From CAWDMC01 sp963803295 (GTDB lineage: Bacteria; Acidobacteriota; Terriglobia; UBA7540), in assembly GCA_963803295.1 (NCBI GenBank), contig CAWDMC010000027.1:1-64000 (forward strand): a DNA stretch of 64,000 bases, written 5' to 3'. The first letter of the stretch is position 1; each line of letters starts with the position of its first letter. The notes beneath the pieces are model-generated. The model saw only the letters and a program-made list of their open reading frames with translations. It did not search any database and was not told the origin of the DNA. Positions 16,394 through 24,037 of the stretch are shown in pieces. A program made the position numbers and the translations under genes.

Positions 16394-17788
16394 CTACGGA
16401 GTTCTTGCCAGTTCTTCCAGGATCGCGAGGCTCTCTTTCACAATCACGTCGTGTGCTTCAGGGGAGAACGGTGAAGCCTCCACCTCATAGCCTCCTTCCG
16501 CATGGGCACTGCGCGCTGGGATGTAACCAAAGCCGCCATGGGAGTAACCGGAGAACAGGGTATGGGCGAAAGGCGACTTCGACACGATCTCCTGATTAAT
16601 CTCGGTAAAGGGCTCGCCGGCGATGGCCACCAGCGCGACCGGGCCGATGCGGATCCCCTGAAGGGGCCAGTCCACGTGAGTCTTGCCGTGATACAAGCGA
16701 GCGTACTCGGCTCGCCAACCCGCTTGGGTCGCTCTTGACGTCGCCGCACGGACGTCCTCCTCCGTTCCTTCCCTACGCGTTCGTTCAAGTTCCTTGCGAG
16801 CCGCTTCGGCCTCAGCGTCGAGTTCCGCTGGGTGCCGCCTCGGTTTCAAAGGAAGCCTCAAAGTGCGCCAGACAACTCTCAGCTCTGTGGAGGCAGGCTC
16901 CTTCGGACGGTCTTCATAGAGTGCAATCGGCGCCCCTGACTGAAGCAGTCCTTGGTACTGTTCCTCTTTGGGCAGCGTTTCGATACCTGCCGCCACCTTG
17001 GCGGCCTCCAGTCCCAGCAAGAATCCGAGTTTCCGGTAGACCTTCAAATCCCCGGTGAAACCGCGCCGCGGAGTCAGATTTCCCGTAGCTCCTTGCAGGA
17101 ACAGCGAAAGCCCTCCCAGTTCTCTCTCCACGGTTTGCCGGACCATGCCAGGATAGTCGGGCGTGAAATACTGGCACTGCCAGGCCATGGTTGTAGGATG
17201 GCAGGCGTAGTGGATGATCGTCGCAACGGGGCTCTCATCAAGATCGTCGATGCGGACGACACGCACGGTGTTATCGGCGGGACCCTCCCAGTTCCGCCCA
17301 ATCACCACAGTCCCATCCGGTAACTTGAGGCGCCGGTTAACATTGATCGAGCATTTGCCGGACCCGGCATTCACGCGCACCGGTTTCAGGCTCTGTTGTG
17401 CTTCCCACACTGCGCCGGCTATCCGCAGCGGCAGCGACTCCAGATAGCTCAGAACCATGTCGAGACCTTCGCTAATCGTCTTCAGGCGGAAGGTATTCGG
17501 TCCCGTGTGGGTGTGAGTCCAAGCGAGGCGAATGTTGTCGCGCGCAAGCCCCGTTAGGCCCACTACCGCATCGAGGATCTTGTTCGACCAGTCTGTCTCG
17601 AATCCGATTAGATCAAGATCGACGATGGCCACAGTCGTTTCGGGATTCTTCAATACCAAAGCCGTCGCATAAAGAGGCATATCAGCGGAAAGCCCGCGTT
17701 GGTGCGTGGCCGCGCCCCATCCTCCCTGCGGAGTTCCGGGTGCCGGAGTAATGTCACATCGTCCCACGCCTGCCATCAGATGACTCAT
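16394..17788 (-). CDS. Neutral ceramidase-like protein
   Basis: 464 residues related to the N-terminal catalytic domain of neutral/alkaline ceramidases (zinc amidases). Visible marks: GVGRCDITPAPGTPQGGWG at the N-terminus, VAIVDLDLIGFE, the zinc-site-like WTHTHTGPNT near residue 93, HYACHPTTMAWQC near 195 and SLFLQGATGNLTPRRG. No signal peptide is seen, so a cytoplasmic or non-classical location is possible. Many bacterial members of this group are of unknown substrate, so ceramidase activity is not assured. A family 2 palindrome lies on each side of the gene (16243-16297 and 17832-17868). Confidence 0.82.
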   Translation of the reverse strand: MSHLMAGVGRCDITPAPGTPQGGWGAATHQRGLSADMPLYATALVLKNPETTVAIVDLDLIGFETDWSNKILDAVVGLTGLARDNIRLAWTHTHTGPNTFRLKTISEGLDMVLSYLESLPLRIAGAVWEAQQSLKPVRVNAGSGKCSINVNRRLKLPDGTVVIGRNWEGPADNTVRVVRIDDLDESPVATIIHYACHPTTMAWQCQYFTPDYPGMVRQTVERELGGLSLFLQGATGNLTPRRGFTGDLKVYRKLGFLLGLEAAKVAAGIETLPKEEQYQGLLQSGAPIALYEDRPKEPASTELRVVWRTLRLPLKPRRHPAELDAEAEAARKELERTRREGTEEDVRAATSRATQAGWRAEYARLYHGKTHVDWPLQGIRIGPVALVAIAGEPFTEINQEIVSKSPFAHTLFSGYSHGGFGYIPARSAHAEGGYEVEASPFSPEAHDVIVKESLAILEELARTP

Positions 17789-17831
17789 CGCGTCCCTCGC
17801 TCGATTATTCGGAAAGATTGCGCCACCGCCC

Positions 17832-17868
17832 GCGCCGAAAAGACGCCGGTGGGGACACCGGCGCTACA
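17832..17868. repeat. REP-like palindrome family 2, copy 2
   Basis: CGCCGGTG-GGGA-CACCGGCG at 17844-17863 followed by CTACA and preceded by GCGCCGAAAAGA; identical core to the copy near 16273. Confidence 0.75.
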
Positions 17869-17895
17869 GCGATGGGTCGTCGCTATATTTTGTAA

Positions 17896-18192
17896 TCCTC
17901 GCTGAGTCTGCCCAGAGCCGCACCCGGATTCTCCGGTACCCCAAAAGCCGCATGGAGAGCAAAACTCTTTCAGCTATCCATTCTTGGCGCCCTGGCAGCG
18001 ATCGATTCGCATCCTGGCGGTCACAGCATGGGCCATCATTTTCTCGGCTTGGCACAAGATGCGGACGACGACAGCATCCCCTCGCACCCGCAGCGCTACG
18101 GATTCGCCTGCCCCAATTCGCCCTATCGCGATCACACCTTCGCCTGTTCGCGCGAGTTGGACTGGTTGGTTATTCTCAATCCCTCTACCTGA
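17896..18192 (+). pseudogene. Remnant coding segment, possibly of a glycosidase-like protein
   Basis: An open frame from 17896 to the TGA at 18190-18192 has coding-like composition (LGALAAIDSHPGGHSMGHHF ... HPQRYGFACPNSPYRDHTFACSRELDWLV) with no recognised start. The CPNSPYRD string resembles segments in TIM-barrel glycosyl hydrolase-like proteins of this kind of organism. It stops abruptly within what should be the domain and overlaps the 3' end of the convergent LarA-like gene by 8 bp. Likely a truncated gene; a chance ORF cannot be excluded. Confidence 0.35.
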
Positions 18193-19540
18193 CCGAAGGC
18201 GTGGGCTGTTCGAGCACTGAGGAGGGCAGCAGATCACCGTCATCAGCAAAACCAGGCGAAAGCACGTCCGGCTCCAGCCGGAAACCATCGAGTGAAGCTG
18301 CTTCGTTCCAAAGCGCCTCGGAGATCGCGATTCGGCTCAGGCTGAGAGTGTTGCGAATCCACACAACACGCTGTTCCCTCGTATCGGGACTTCCGAGCGC
18401 ACCCAGAATCATCCCGAGAGCCTCGCGGTCAGACGGCAAGTGCATCGGCATTCTCGCCGCCAACGGGTTCAATGAAGTTCGCGTGTTCAGGTACAGCTTC
18501 TCGAAGTCGACCTTCTGGTAAAGCCGGTCGTGAATCACGTCGGTGAAACCCATTCCGATAGCGTTGCCCTCACTCTCTCGGGTCAGGTCGCGCACATAAA
18601 TGGCTGTGATCTCCGGTGCATCCTGGGCGAACGCCAGCGCGGGATCGTTGCTGTCGTTCCCGCCGCGCGCCCCGGTCGCAGGAAAGGGCCGTACGCCCCG
18701 CCCGATCACCTTCGTGTCAAGCCCTGAGCCCGCAATGTTCTTACCCATCTCGTCGACGATCAGCAAATCAAGGCTCGAGAAAGGCAGCCGCGGCACCAGC
18801 CGCCGCGCCAGGCGTAGCGCGTCTTCCTCCACCGCCACCAGATTCTGAGGGAGGGCGGAGCGCATCTCACAGAGCTCATGGAATTCGTTTTCAATCAGCT
18901 CGAGTCCGCCGAGGATTTTCCCAGTCCCGAGCACGTGGGCGGACACGGAGCGAATCACTTTCTCGTTGCCACATTTGCGAAACCAATGATGGCATTCACG
19001 CGCACCCTCGACTTTGCCGATGCCGATGGTGAGCATTTTCAGCACGCCGCTTTCGACGGCGCCGTAGAAATCGGTATGCGGCTTGGTGCGGTTGATCACC
19101 AGCACACCGTCGGACTGCCAGGCGTTCTGGTCCACGAAGACGCCAAAACCCTCCGACGTGTGCCCCAGCGCGACCGTTTCCATCTCGGAACGAACTTCAG
19201 CTCCGACCCGCTCGGCAGTGATGCCATAGTCCGTAAGGATGCGACGCTGCCCCTCCGCCGTGCCGCCGCCATGACTGCCCATGGCAGGGAACACAAAGGG
19301 GATAGCACCTTGCTCGCGCAGCCAGGTACAGGCCGCTCGCACTACTTCGCCAATATCCGCGATCCCGCGACTGCCCGCCGCGACCGCGATGCTGCGGCCC
19401 CGAAGGCTCTCGGGTGCAAAAGCGAGCGATCCCAGCGATCGGCGGACCTCGCGTTCGATATCGTGGATCGGAGGTAGGCTGGCTCGGGTCCGCTCCAGAT
19501 AGCGAAATTGGGCGAGTTCAGGAAGACTTGCGTCGGTCAT
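18185..19540 (-). CDS. LarA-like / DUF2088 (nickel-pincer racemase family) protein
   Basis: 451 residues with the LarA N-terminal domain layout: GRSIAVAAGSRGIADIGEVV (about 48-67), FVFPAMGSHGGGTAEGQ (residues 82-98), INRTKPHTDFYG (about 150) and LKMLTIGIGKVEGARECH. LarA racemases use a nickel pincer nucleotide bound through Lys and His residues; HGGGTAEGQ and KPHTDF correspond to conserved family positions. Many DUF2088 proteins act on other 2-hydroxy acids, so the substrate is unknown. No larB/C/E cofactor genes lie nearby. Starts at ATG 19540. Confidence 0.82.
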   Translation of the reverse strand: MTDASLPELAQFRYLERTRASLPPIHDIEREVRRSLGSLAFAPESLRGRSIAVAAGSRGIADIGEVVRAACTWLREQGAIPFVFPAMGSHGGGTAEGQRRILTDYGITAERVGAEVRSEMETVALGHTSEGFGVFVDQNAWQSDGVLVINRTKPHTDFYGAVESGVLKMLTIGIGKVEGARECHHWFRKCGNEKVIRSVSAHVLGTGKILGGLELIENEFHELCEMRSALPQNLVAVEEDALRLARRLVPRLPFSSLDLLIVDEMGKNIAGSGLDTKVIGRGVRPFPATGARGGNDSNDPALAFAQDAPEITAIYVRDLTRESEGNAIGMGFTDVIHDRLYQKVDFEKLYLNTRTSLNPLAARMPMHLPSDREALGMILGALGSPDTREQRVVWIRNTLSLSRIAISEALWNEAASLDGFRLEPDVLSPGFADDGDLLPSSVLEQPTPSVR

Positions 19541-19966
19541 TGATTAATCCTCATGATTCTGACTGTCGTTGTTTCTCCAGGGCTTCGAGATTGCGGCTGC
19601 CAAGGCGTTTGCGGTACCTCTTGTCTTCGCCAAAGCCGGTAGTTTGCACAGCCATTCTGCGCTCCCCCCATCTCGCCTCGCGCCGAAAATCGCCAAGAGG
19701 CCCGCAACTCAAAGAGGCTACTGACGGGTGAATGGCGTTAGTCTCCAATGAGCCGTTTGACAATGGACTTCACCTCGTACCAGCCGGGCCATAAGTCTCC
19801 ATCAGGTCTACTTGAGGCACTGAATTCCTGCTCAAGTATGCCCCACCGCCCCACGAAAATCAAAGCCGGACAGTGAGGTCGGGTGCCCAGGCTGGTAGCT
19901 GGTAGCGCATCTATAACGTCGTCGGCTTTGTCAAGGAGAATTTAGCAACACTCCCACCCCCGCGTG

Positions 19967-20037
19967 ACGGAGGCGGGGTCAAGGGCGGTCCGACGCTTTT
20001 GGTCGGACCGTTCATCGCAGACCCTTGACCCCGACTC
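19967..20037. repeat. Nested palindrome
   Basis: Outer arms GGGGTCAAGGG (19975-19985) and CCCTTGACCCC (20022-20032), 11/11 complementary, extended further by CGGAG/CTCCG. Inside is a separate perfect 9-bp hairpin CGGTCCGAC (19986-19994) / GTCGGACCG (20002-20010) with a 7-nt loop. Confidence 0.75.
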
Positions 20038-20059
20038 CGGCACGCCCACCCTAGAAGAG

Positions 20060-20095
20060 GGACGAAGCGGAGCGCTGTACAGCGATGCTTCGTCC
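20060..20095. repeat. Palindrome with inner perfect palindrome
   Basis: GGACGAAGC (20060-20068) pairs with GCTTCGTCC (20087-20095); between them is the perfect palindrome CGCTGTACAGCG (20073-20084). Confidence 0.7.
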
Positions 20096-20278
20096 TGGAA
20101 GAATCTTTAAGGCTTGTCCCGACCAAGGCTCGCCTCTCGAATCCTGCGGTGGACTGTTCCACCAGCCATCTATTCGGTGAAGTTTTCACCCCACCATGAT
20201 TCTCTATTCGATCTCCCCGCCTGTGCAGGGAGGCTTGGCGCCCAATCAGACTTGCGGTGGCGAACCGCCCACCATGCG

Positions 20279-21298
20279 CTACCTCGGGCTACCAGGCATG
20301 CGAACCGCCGGTTGGGCCGATCTCGCCTGGCGCAGCTTCCAATACAAGCGCACTGCCAGCTGACGAGCCATGGCCACCTTGGCCACGTTTCTGCCCCGCC
20401 GGAAAGCCAACCGTTTATACTTACGCCTCAGTTCCTCGTCCAGCAGCGACGCCTTCTGGCCAGCTTCCACCAGCAGCCAGCGCAACATTTGGTTGCCTTG
20501 CTTGCTGATGTGACCCAGCCGTTGGTGACCCCCGCTGGAATCCTCACGTGGGTTGAGTCCCAGGTAACTGACCAGAGCGCGGCTGTGGGGGAAACGTTCC
20601 ACCGGACCGACCGTGAGCACAAAGGCCAGAGCCGTGATCGGCCCCACCCCCGGCTGCTCCATCAACTGCACCGCCTCCGCACAGCGCTCGGCCTCCGCCT
20701 GCACCGCCTCGTTAAGCTCGTCGATGCAGGGATTGAGCTGGTCCAGCAGCTTCAGCAATTCTTCCCGCCGCCGACTAGCCCACGCTCCTAGGCTCAGCCC
20801 TTCCAACTCGGCTCGACCGCGTGCGCTCCACAGCTTTTGCTTGCGGCACACCCCCTGGCTCATAGCCAGAAAGTGCAGCTGGTTCTTCAGCGCCGTCCGC
20901 ATCCGCACCAGCTTGTCGCGATGCTTCAGCAGTTGCCGCAAATCCCGCTGTTCCACGCTGGGCACCCAGACGCGCGGGAAACGGCGGCTTACCAACAGGT
21001 CCAACAGGTGTTCGGCATCACGGGTGTCGGTCTTCTGCCGGCGCACCGCTCGGGCCCGGATCGCGGCCGGATCCCCCACCCATAACTCGTGCCCCAGTTC
21101 CGCCAGCAAGCGCTCGAACCACTGGGTGTAGCCCGTCGCCTCGATCCCCACCCGCGACCCCTTGGCCAGCCCTGCATAAAATGTCCTCGCTTCTCCGTTC
21201 TCATGTTCCAAGCGGCGCGTTGCTACCTCGCCGTCGTCCGTGTCTACCATCGCAACAACCTGGTAGCGGGAATGCAAATCACATCCGATAATTGACAT
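20279..21298 (-). CDS. IS110 family DEDD transposase
   Basis: A 339-residue recombinase. The N-terminal RuvC-like domain shows IIGCDLHSRYQVVAMVD (first Asp), VGIEATGYTQWFERL (Glu), and the paired Asp in RQKTDTRDAEHLLDLL. The C-terminal domain has QPGVGPITALAFVLTVG and SYLGLNPREDSSGGHQRLGH, carrying the serine used in the DEDD-Ser mechanism. IS110 enzymes join donor and target as directed by an element-encoded bridge RNA. The open frame extends 14 codons further upstream, but ATG 21298 has the ribosome site AAGGAG at proper spacing and starts at MSIIGCDLH as in relatives. That ribosome site lies in a perfect hairpin. The gene is intact. Confidence 0.93.
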   Translation of the reverse strand: MSIIGCDLHSRYQVVAMVDTDDGEVATRRLEHENGEARTFYAGLAKGSRVGIEATGYTQWFERLLAELGHELWVGDPAAIRARAVRRQKTDTRDAEHLLDLLVSRRFPRVWVPSVEQRDLRQLLKHRDKLVRMRTALKNQLHFLAMSQGVCRKQKLWSARGRAELEGLSLGAWASRRREELLKLLDQLNPCIDELNEAVQAEAERCAEAVQLMEQPGVGPITALAFVLTVGPVERFPHSRALVSYLGLNPREDSSGGHQRLGHISKQGNQMLRWLLVEAGQKASLLDEELRRKYKRLAFRRGRNVAKVAMARQLAVRLYWKLRQARSAQPAVRMPGSPR

Positions 21299-21364
21299 GT
21301 CGGCTCCTTTCCCGGCAGCCTTGGTCGGACAGCAAACCAAGTTTACCGGTTCTAAGGAGCCGAC
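21299..21364 (-). promoter_or_regulatory. Hairpin sequestering the transposase ribosome-binding site
   Basis: On the minus strand GTCGGCTCCTT (21364-21354) pairs perfectly over 11 bp with AAGGAGCCGAC (21309-21299), whose AAGGAG is the Shine-Dalgarno of the ATG at 21298. A second hairpin, CTTGGT/ACCAAG (21341-21336 with 21325-21320), sits in the loop. The fold would hide the start of translation. Confidence 0.65.
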
Positions 21365-21615
21365 GACGTTATGGAATCAGACCTTCGCGGTTCAGAAGGT
21401 CTTCGGCTTTTTTCGAGTCATCCGCAAAGTCGCAGGTTTGGCCCCGGGCGGAGGTGTGTGCTACCCGTGTCCCCTCTTCTTCTCTGCGGAGACGCGAGTC
21501 AGTACCCAAGTGCCCGTACAGCAGATTATAATTTTCCAAGGATAATTCCCCTTTCCCATTAATCTGGGCGCCCGCGGGTGCCGATAAACCAATCAGCAGT
21601 GGAAACTCTGGTGAT

Positions 21616-22950
21616 GTGGAGCGCAGAAAGATGGGAACATTCGTGAAGCAGGCGAAAACGCAGAACGGCAACGGTGAACGTACCCGCGTGGCGGTCGCCG
21701 TACCTATCACGATCAGGGCCAAAGACAAATTGGGCCAGTCTATCAGGGAAGAATCTCACACCATCGTGATCAGCAAGCTGGGAGTAAAACTCGTCACCAC
21801 CCACGAATTGCCGATAGGCACCGAAATCACCATTGAGAATCACGAGAACGGCCGCACCTCCGAAGGTTACATCGTCTGGGCGGCGGACCGGCATTCTTCA
21901 TCGGAACCGAACGAAGTAGGAGCCTACCTTCCGGACGGAGAGTTCCTCTGGGAACTTGACCTGCCTAGCGAAGGTATTGGGAGCGGAGTGAGTCGCCCCG
22001 GGCTCACCGAACTAGCCTACGATGGTGTCGATGAGCCGCTGATGGCGGTATCGTCCAAGTTACCCGAGGCGGACGCCCTTGGCACGAGGCTGGTTGAATC
22101 GCCCCCCTCGGCACCCACGCGGGTTCCCGGCGTCGACGCTGATGTTGCCGGCTCAGCCTGGAACATCGAAAGGGAATTGACTCCCACCGAGACGCCCGTT
22201 CGGGCAGAACGGCACCGGACCGCGGAATGGACCCCGCCGGCGGTCCTCGGGCTGGAGGCGCCAGCGGCAGGGTCAGGCGATCGGTTCAATTCGACGCTTG
22301 AGACCACGCTGAAGACTTTCGCCCGGCGGACCAGTGAAGCCGCGGAGGAGCAATCGCGAGCCTTTGAGCAGAAGCTCCACCGTTTTGCCGAACAGTTCTT
22401 TGCTGGGGCGCAAGCACGCCTTGAGCGATCGCCAGCATGCGACGACGCCTCGGCCGAGTTCCGCACGAAGGCCTTTGAAAAGCGGTTGTACGAAATCAGT
22501 GAGGAAATCCTCTCCCTCACGCAGTCGAACGTAGTCGCGGCGGCGAGACAGGCGCAGGAATCCGCCAGCGAGGCGTACTCTAAGCAAGTGGAGGAGAGTC
22601 TGCAAAAGATCAGCCAGCGCATCACCCAGCAGATGGAATTGCTGGCCACAAACCTGGTCTCGCAGGCGCACGAACGGTTGCAGGCGAAAGTCTCCGCCGC
22701 TGTGGACACGATGATCGAAAATGAGTTCATGGGCCGACTCGAGCGCAGGCTGAACGAATTCCAGAGTAGCGGCTGCGTGGAACTCACGGCCCGTCTCGAG
22801 GAGGCCTACGAACGGCAGCAGGAAACCTTGCTGGCGCGCCTCAACAAAGATTCCGAAGACGTCGTCGCCAATGCCCTCGCCCAGCTCCAGACGGAGAAAG
22901 GGAAACCGACGATCTCGCTGGCGTTACAGAACCTTCGCCGTCTCTGGTAG
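21616..22950 (+). CDS. PilZ-like domain protein with long coiled-coil C-terminus
   Basis: 444 residues. The first 100 resemble a PilZ-type beta-barrel (RTRVAVAVPITIRAKDKLG, HTIVISKLGVKLVTTHELPIGTEITIENH, SEGYIVWAADRHSSSEPNEVGAYLPDG). Motifs for c-di-GMP (RxxxR, D/NxSxxG) are not clearly present, so ligand binding is doubtful. Residues 200-440 are Glu/Gln/Ala-rich amphipathic helix (SEAAEEQSRAFEQKLHRFAEQFF, RQAQESASEAYSKQVEESLQKISQRITQQ), probably a coiled coil. Starts at GTG 21616 or ATG 21631. It converges with another PilZ gene 15 bp away. Confidence 0.7.
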   Translation: MERRKMGTFVKQAKTQNGNGERTRVAVAVPITIRAKDKLGQSIREESHTIVISKLGVKLVTTHELPIGTEITIENHENGRTSEGYIVWAADRHSSSEPNEVGAYLPDGEFLWELDLPSEGIGSGVSRPGLTELAYDGVDEPLMAVSSKLPEADALGTRLVESPPSAPTRVPGVDADVAGSAWNIERELTPTETPVRAERHRTAEWTPPAVLGLEAPAAGSGDRFNSTLETTLKTFARRTSEAAEEQSRAFEQKLHRFAEQFFAGAQARLERSPACDDASAEFRTKAFEKRLYEISEEILSLTQSNVVAAARQAQESASEAYSKQVEESLQKISQRITQQMELLATNLVSQAHERLQAKVSAAVDTMIENEFMGRLERRLNEFQSSGCVELTARLEEAYERQQETLLARLNKDSEDVVANALAQLQTEKGKPTISLALQNLRRLW

Positions 22951-22965
22951 GAGCGCGGACGGCGG

Positions 22966-23844
22966 CTATCCCTGAGGCGCGCTATAGCGGACGCCGAATA
23001 GCCGGCGCTTGGTGCCTTTGACTTCCTGCCGGCGGGCAATCTGTGCTCGCATCTCGATGTTAGGGCCGGTGGCACTGTGAGGACAGGCGACCTGCAAACC
23101 CTCACCCACCTCGTACTCGACTTCACTCACAAAGGAGAAGCCGCCCTTGGAAACATCCTCTGTCTGGACGATCTCCACGGCCCCTGAGTAGCGCCGAATC
23201 AGGGCCGGCAGCTGCAAGGCGACCCGCCGGTGTTCCCGCCAGTAAAGGCCTTTGGCGATCATCTGCACCTGGCCGCGGTCGTCCACCGGCAGCTTACGTT
23301 CCTTCTCTGCGTAGCCCCAGGAGGTCACATCGCGACAGTCCTTGCAGGGCCAGGAGAGGGTGCCGGCAGTCTCAAGAACGTCAATCTCCACCAGGGAGAG
23401 CCTCCACAAGGCCACGGTCTGGCATCGGCGGCACTCCAGAAGAAGCTTGGAGTCGGACCCTTCTTCCGCACTGAGCGGCGGAAAGTAGATGCCCCAGAAA
23501 TTATCCTTTTCGTTGAGACACTCCACCCCGAACTCCCGACCCCTCTCGGTCCCGGCCGCAACCGGACCCAGCATTCCATACATTCCGCCCTCGCCGGTCA
23601 AAGGTGAAACCAGGCCGACTACGCGGAAATTCGCCTCGCGGCGGCTGATGCGGTTGATCACCTGTACAACCTTGCCGGACGGCAGTTGCCGTGAGACACG
23701 AATCCGCGCCCCGTGGCGGTTCACCGAAACGGTCTGCGCCTGGCACTCCACAATTCGCCCGTCGTCTTCGTCCCACTTCATGGAGAGCGGGAACGAAAGC
23801 ATCACCCGATCCGAGCGCCGGCGTTCACTTCGCATGTTTGACAT
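22966..23844 (-). CDS. Double-PilZ protein with a central zinc-ribbon-like motif
   Basis: 292 residues with two PilZ-like halves. The first has ERRRSDRVMLSFPLSMKW and VSVNRHGARIRVSRQLPSG; the second has REHRRVALQLPALIRR and EDVSKGGFSFVSEVEYEVGE, which fits the c-di-GMP signature RxxxR plus (D/N)xSxxG in the second half. Between them lie two CxxC pairs (LECRRCQTVALW near 140 and WPCKDCRDV near 172), a likely zinc ribbon. No signal peptide or membrane segment. Probably a cytoplasmic c-di-GMP effector. It is convergent with the coiled-coil PilZ gene. Confidence 0.75.
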   Translation of the reverse strand: MSNMRSERRRSDRVMLSFPLSMKWDEDDGRIVECQAQTVSVNRHGARIRVSRQLPSGKVVQVINRISRREANFRVVGLVSPLTGEGGMYGMLGPVAAGTERGREFGVECLNEKDNFWGIYFPPLSAEEGSDSKLLLECRRCQTVALWRLSLVEIDVLETAGTLSWPCKDCRDVTSWGYAEKERKLPVDDRGQVQMIAKGLYWREHRRVALQLPALIRRYSGAVEIVQTEDVSKGGFSFVSEVEYEVGEGLQVACPHSATGPNIEMRAQIARRQEVKGTKRRLFGVRYSAPQG

Positions 23845-23896
23845 GCCTGATGACCGGTAAGTCTAGCTCCCCTCCGGTTCCAAATAGGCAACCATA

Positions 23897-23926
23897 AGGC
23901 TTATCGGCAGAATGGCCGATAAGCTT
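23897..23926. terminator. Candidate terminator hairpin downstream of the copper ATPase
   Basis: Perfect 10-bp stem GCTTATCGGC (23899-23908) / GCCGATAAGC (23915-23924) with a 6-nt loop, in the gap between the copper ATPase 3' end and the start of the PilZ gene (both minus strand). No strong U-tract. Confidence 0.5.
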
Positions 23927-24037
23927 CTGTGGGCTGGCCGCAAGGGAGTCTCCCTACTCTCATCATCGTCATTTGAATCTCCCAGCGCGCCGGCCATGAG
24001 GATCACCTACCGGTGAGGCTCCCACGCAGGCGAGCGA

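Larger units (their letters stand above)
19541..20115. other. Long intergenic region with two strong palindromes
   Basis: No gene supported. It contains a nested hairpin at 19967-20037 and a second inverted repeat at 20060-20095, just outside the left end of the IS110-type element. Confidence 0.5.
20116..21364 (-). mobile_element. IS110/IS1111-type insertion element (ends tentative)
   Basis: The region contains the DEDD transposase gene and, near both ends, an inverted copy of a 14-15 bp sequence: GTCCCGACCAAGGCT at 20116-20130 and its complement-oriented partner AGCCTTGGTCGGAC at 21317-21330 (one base indel). Sub-terminal inverted repeats are a feature of the IS1111 branch of IS110 elements. 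About 150 bp of non-coding DNA lie downstream of the transposase, where IS1111-type elements carry their bridge RNA. Exact termini and target core cannot be fixed from one copy. Confidence 0.6.

Noticed and set aside
21369..21560. Minus-strand frame ending KKAEDLLNREGLIP between the IS110 element and the PilZ-like gene
   Set aside because: Coding-like tail only; runs antisense into the PilZ gene and no family was recognised.
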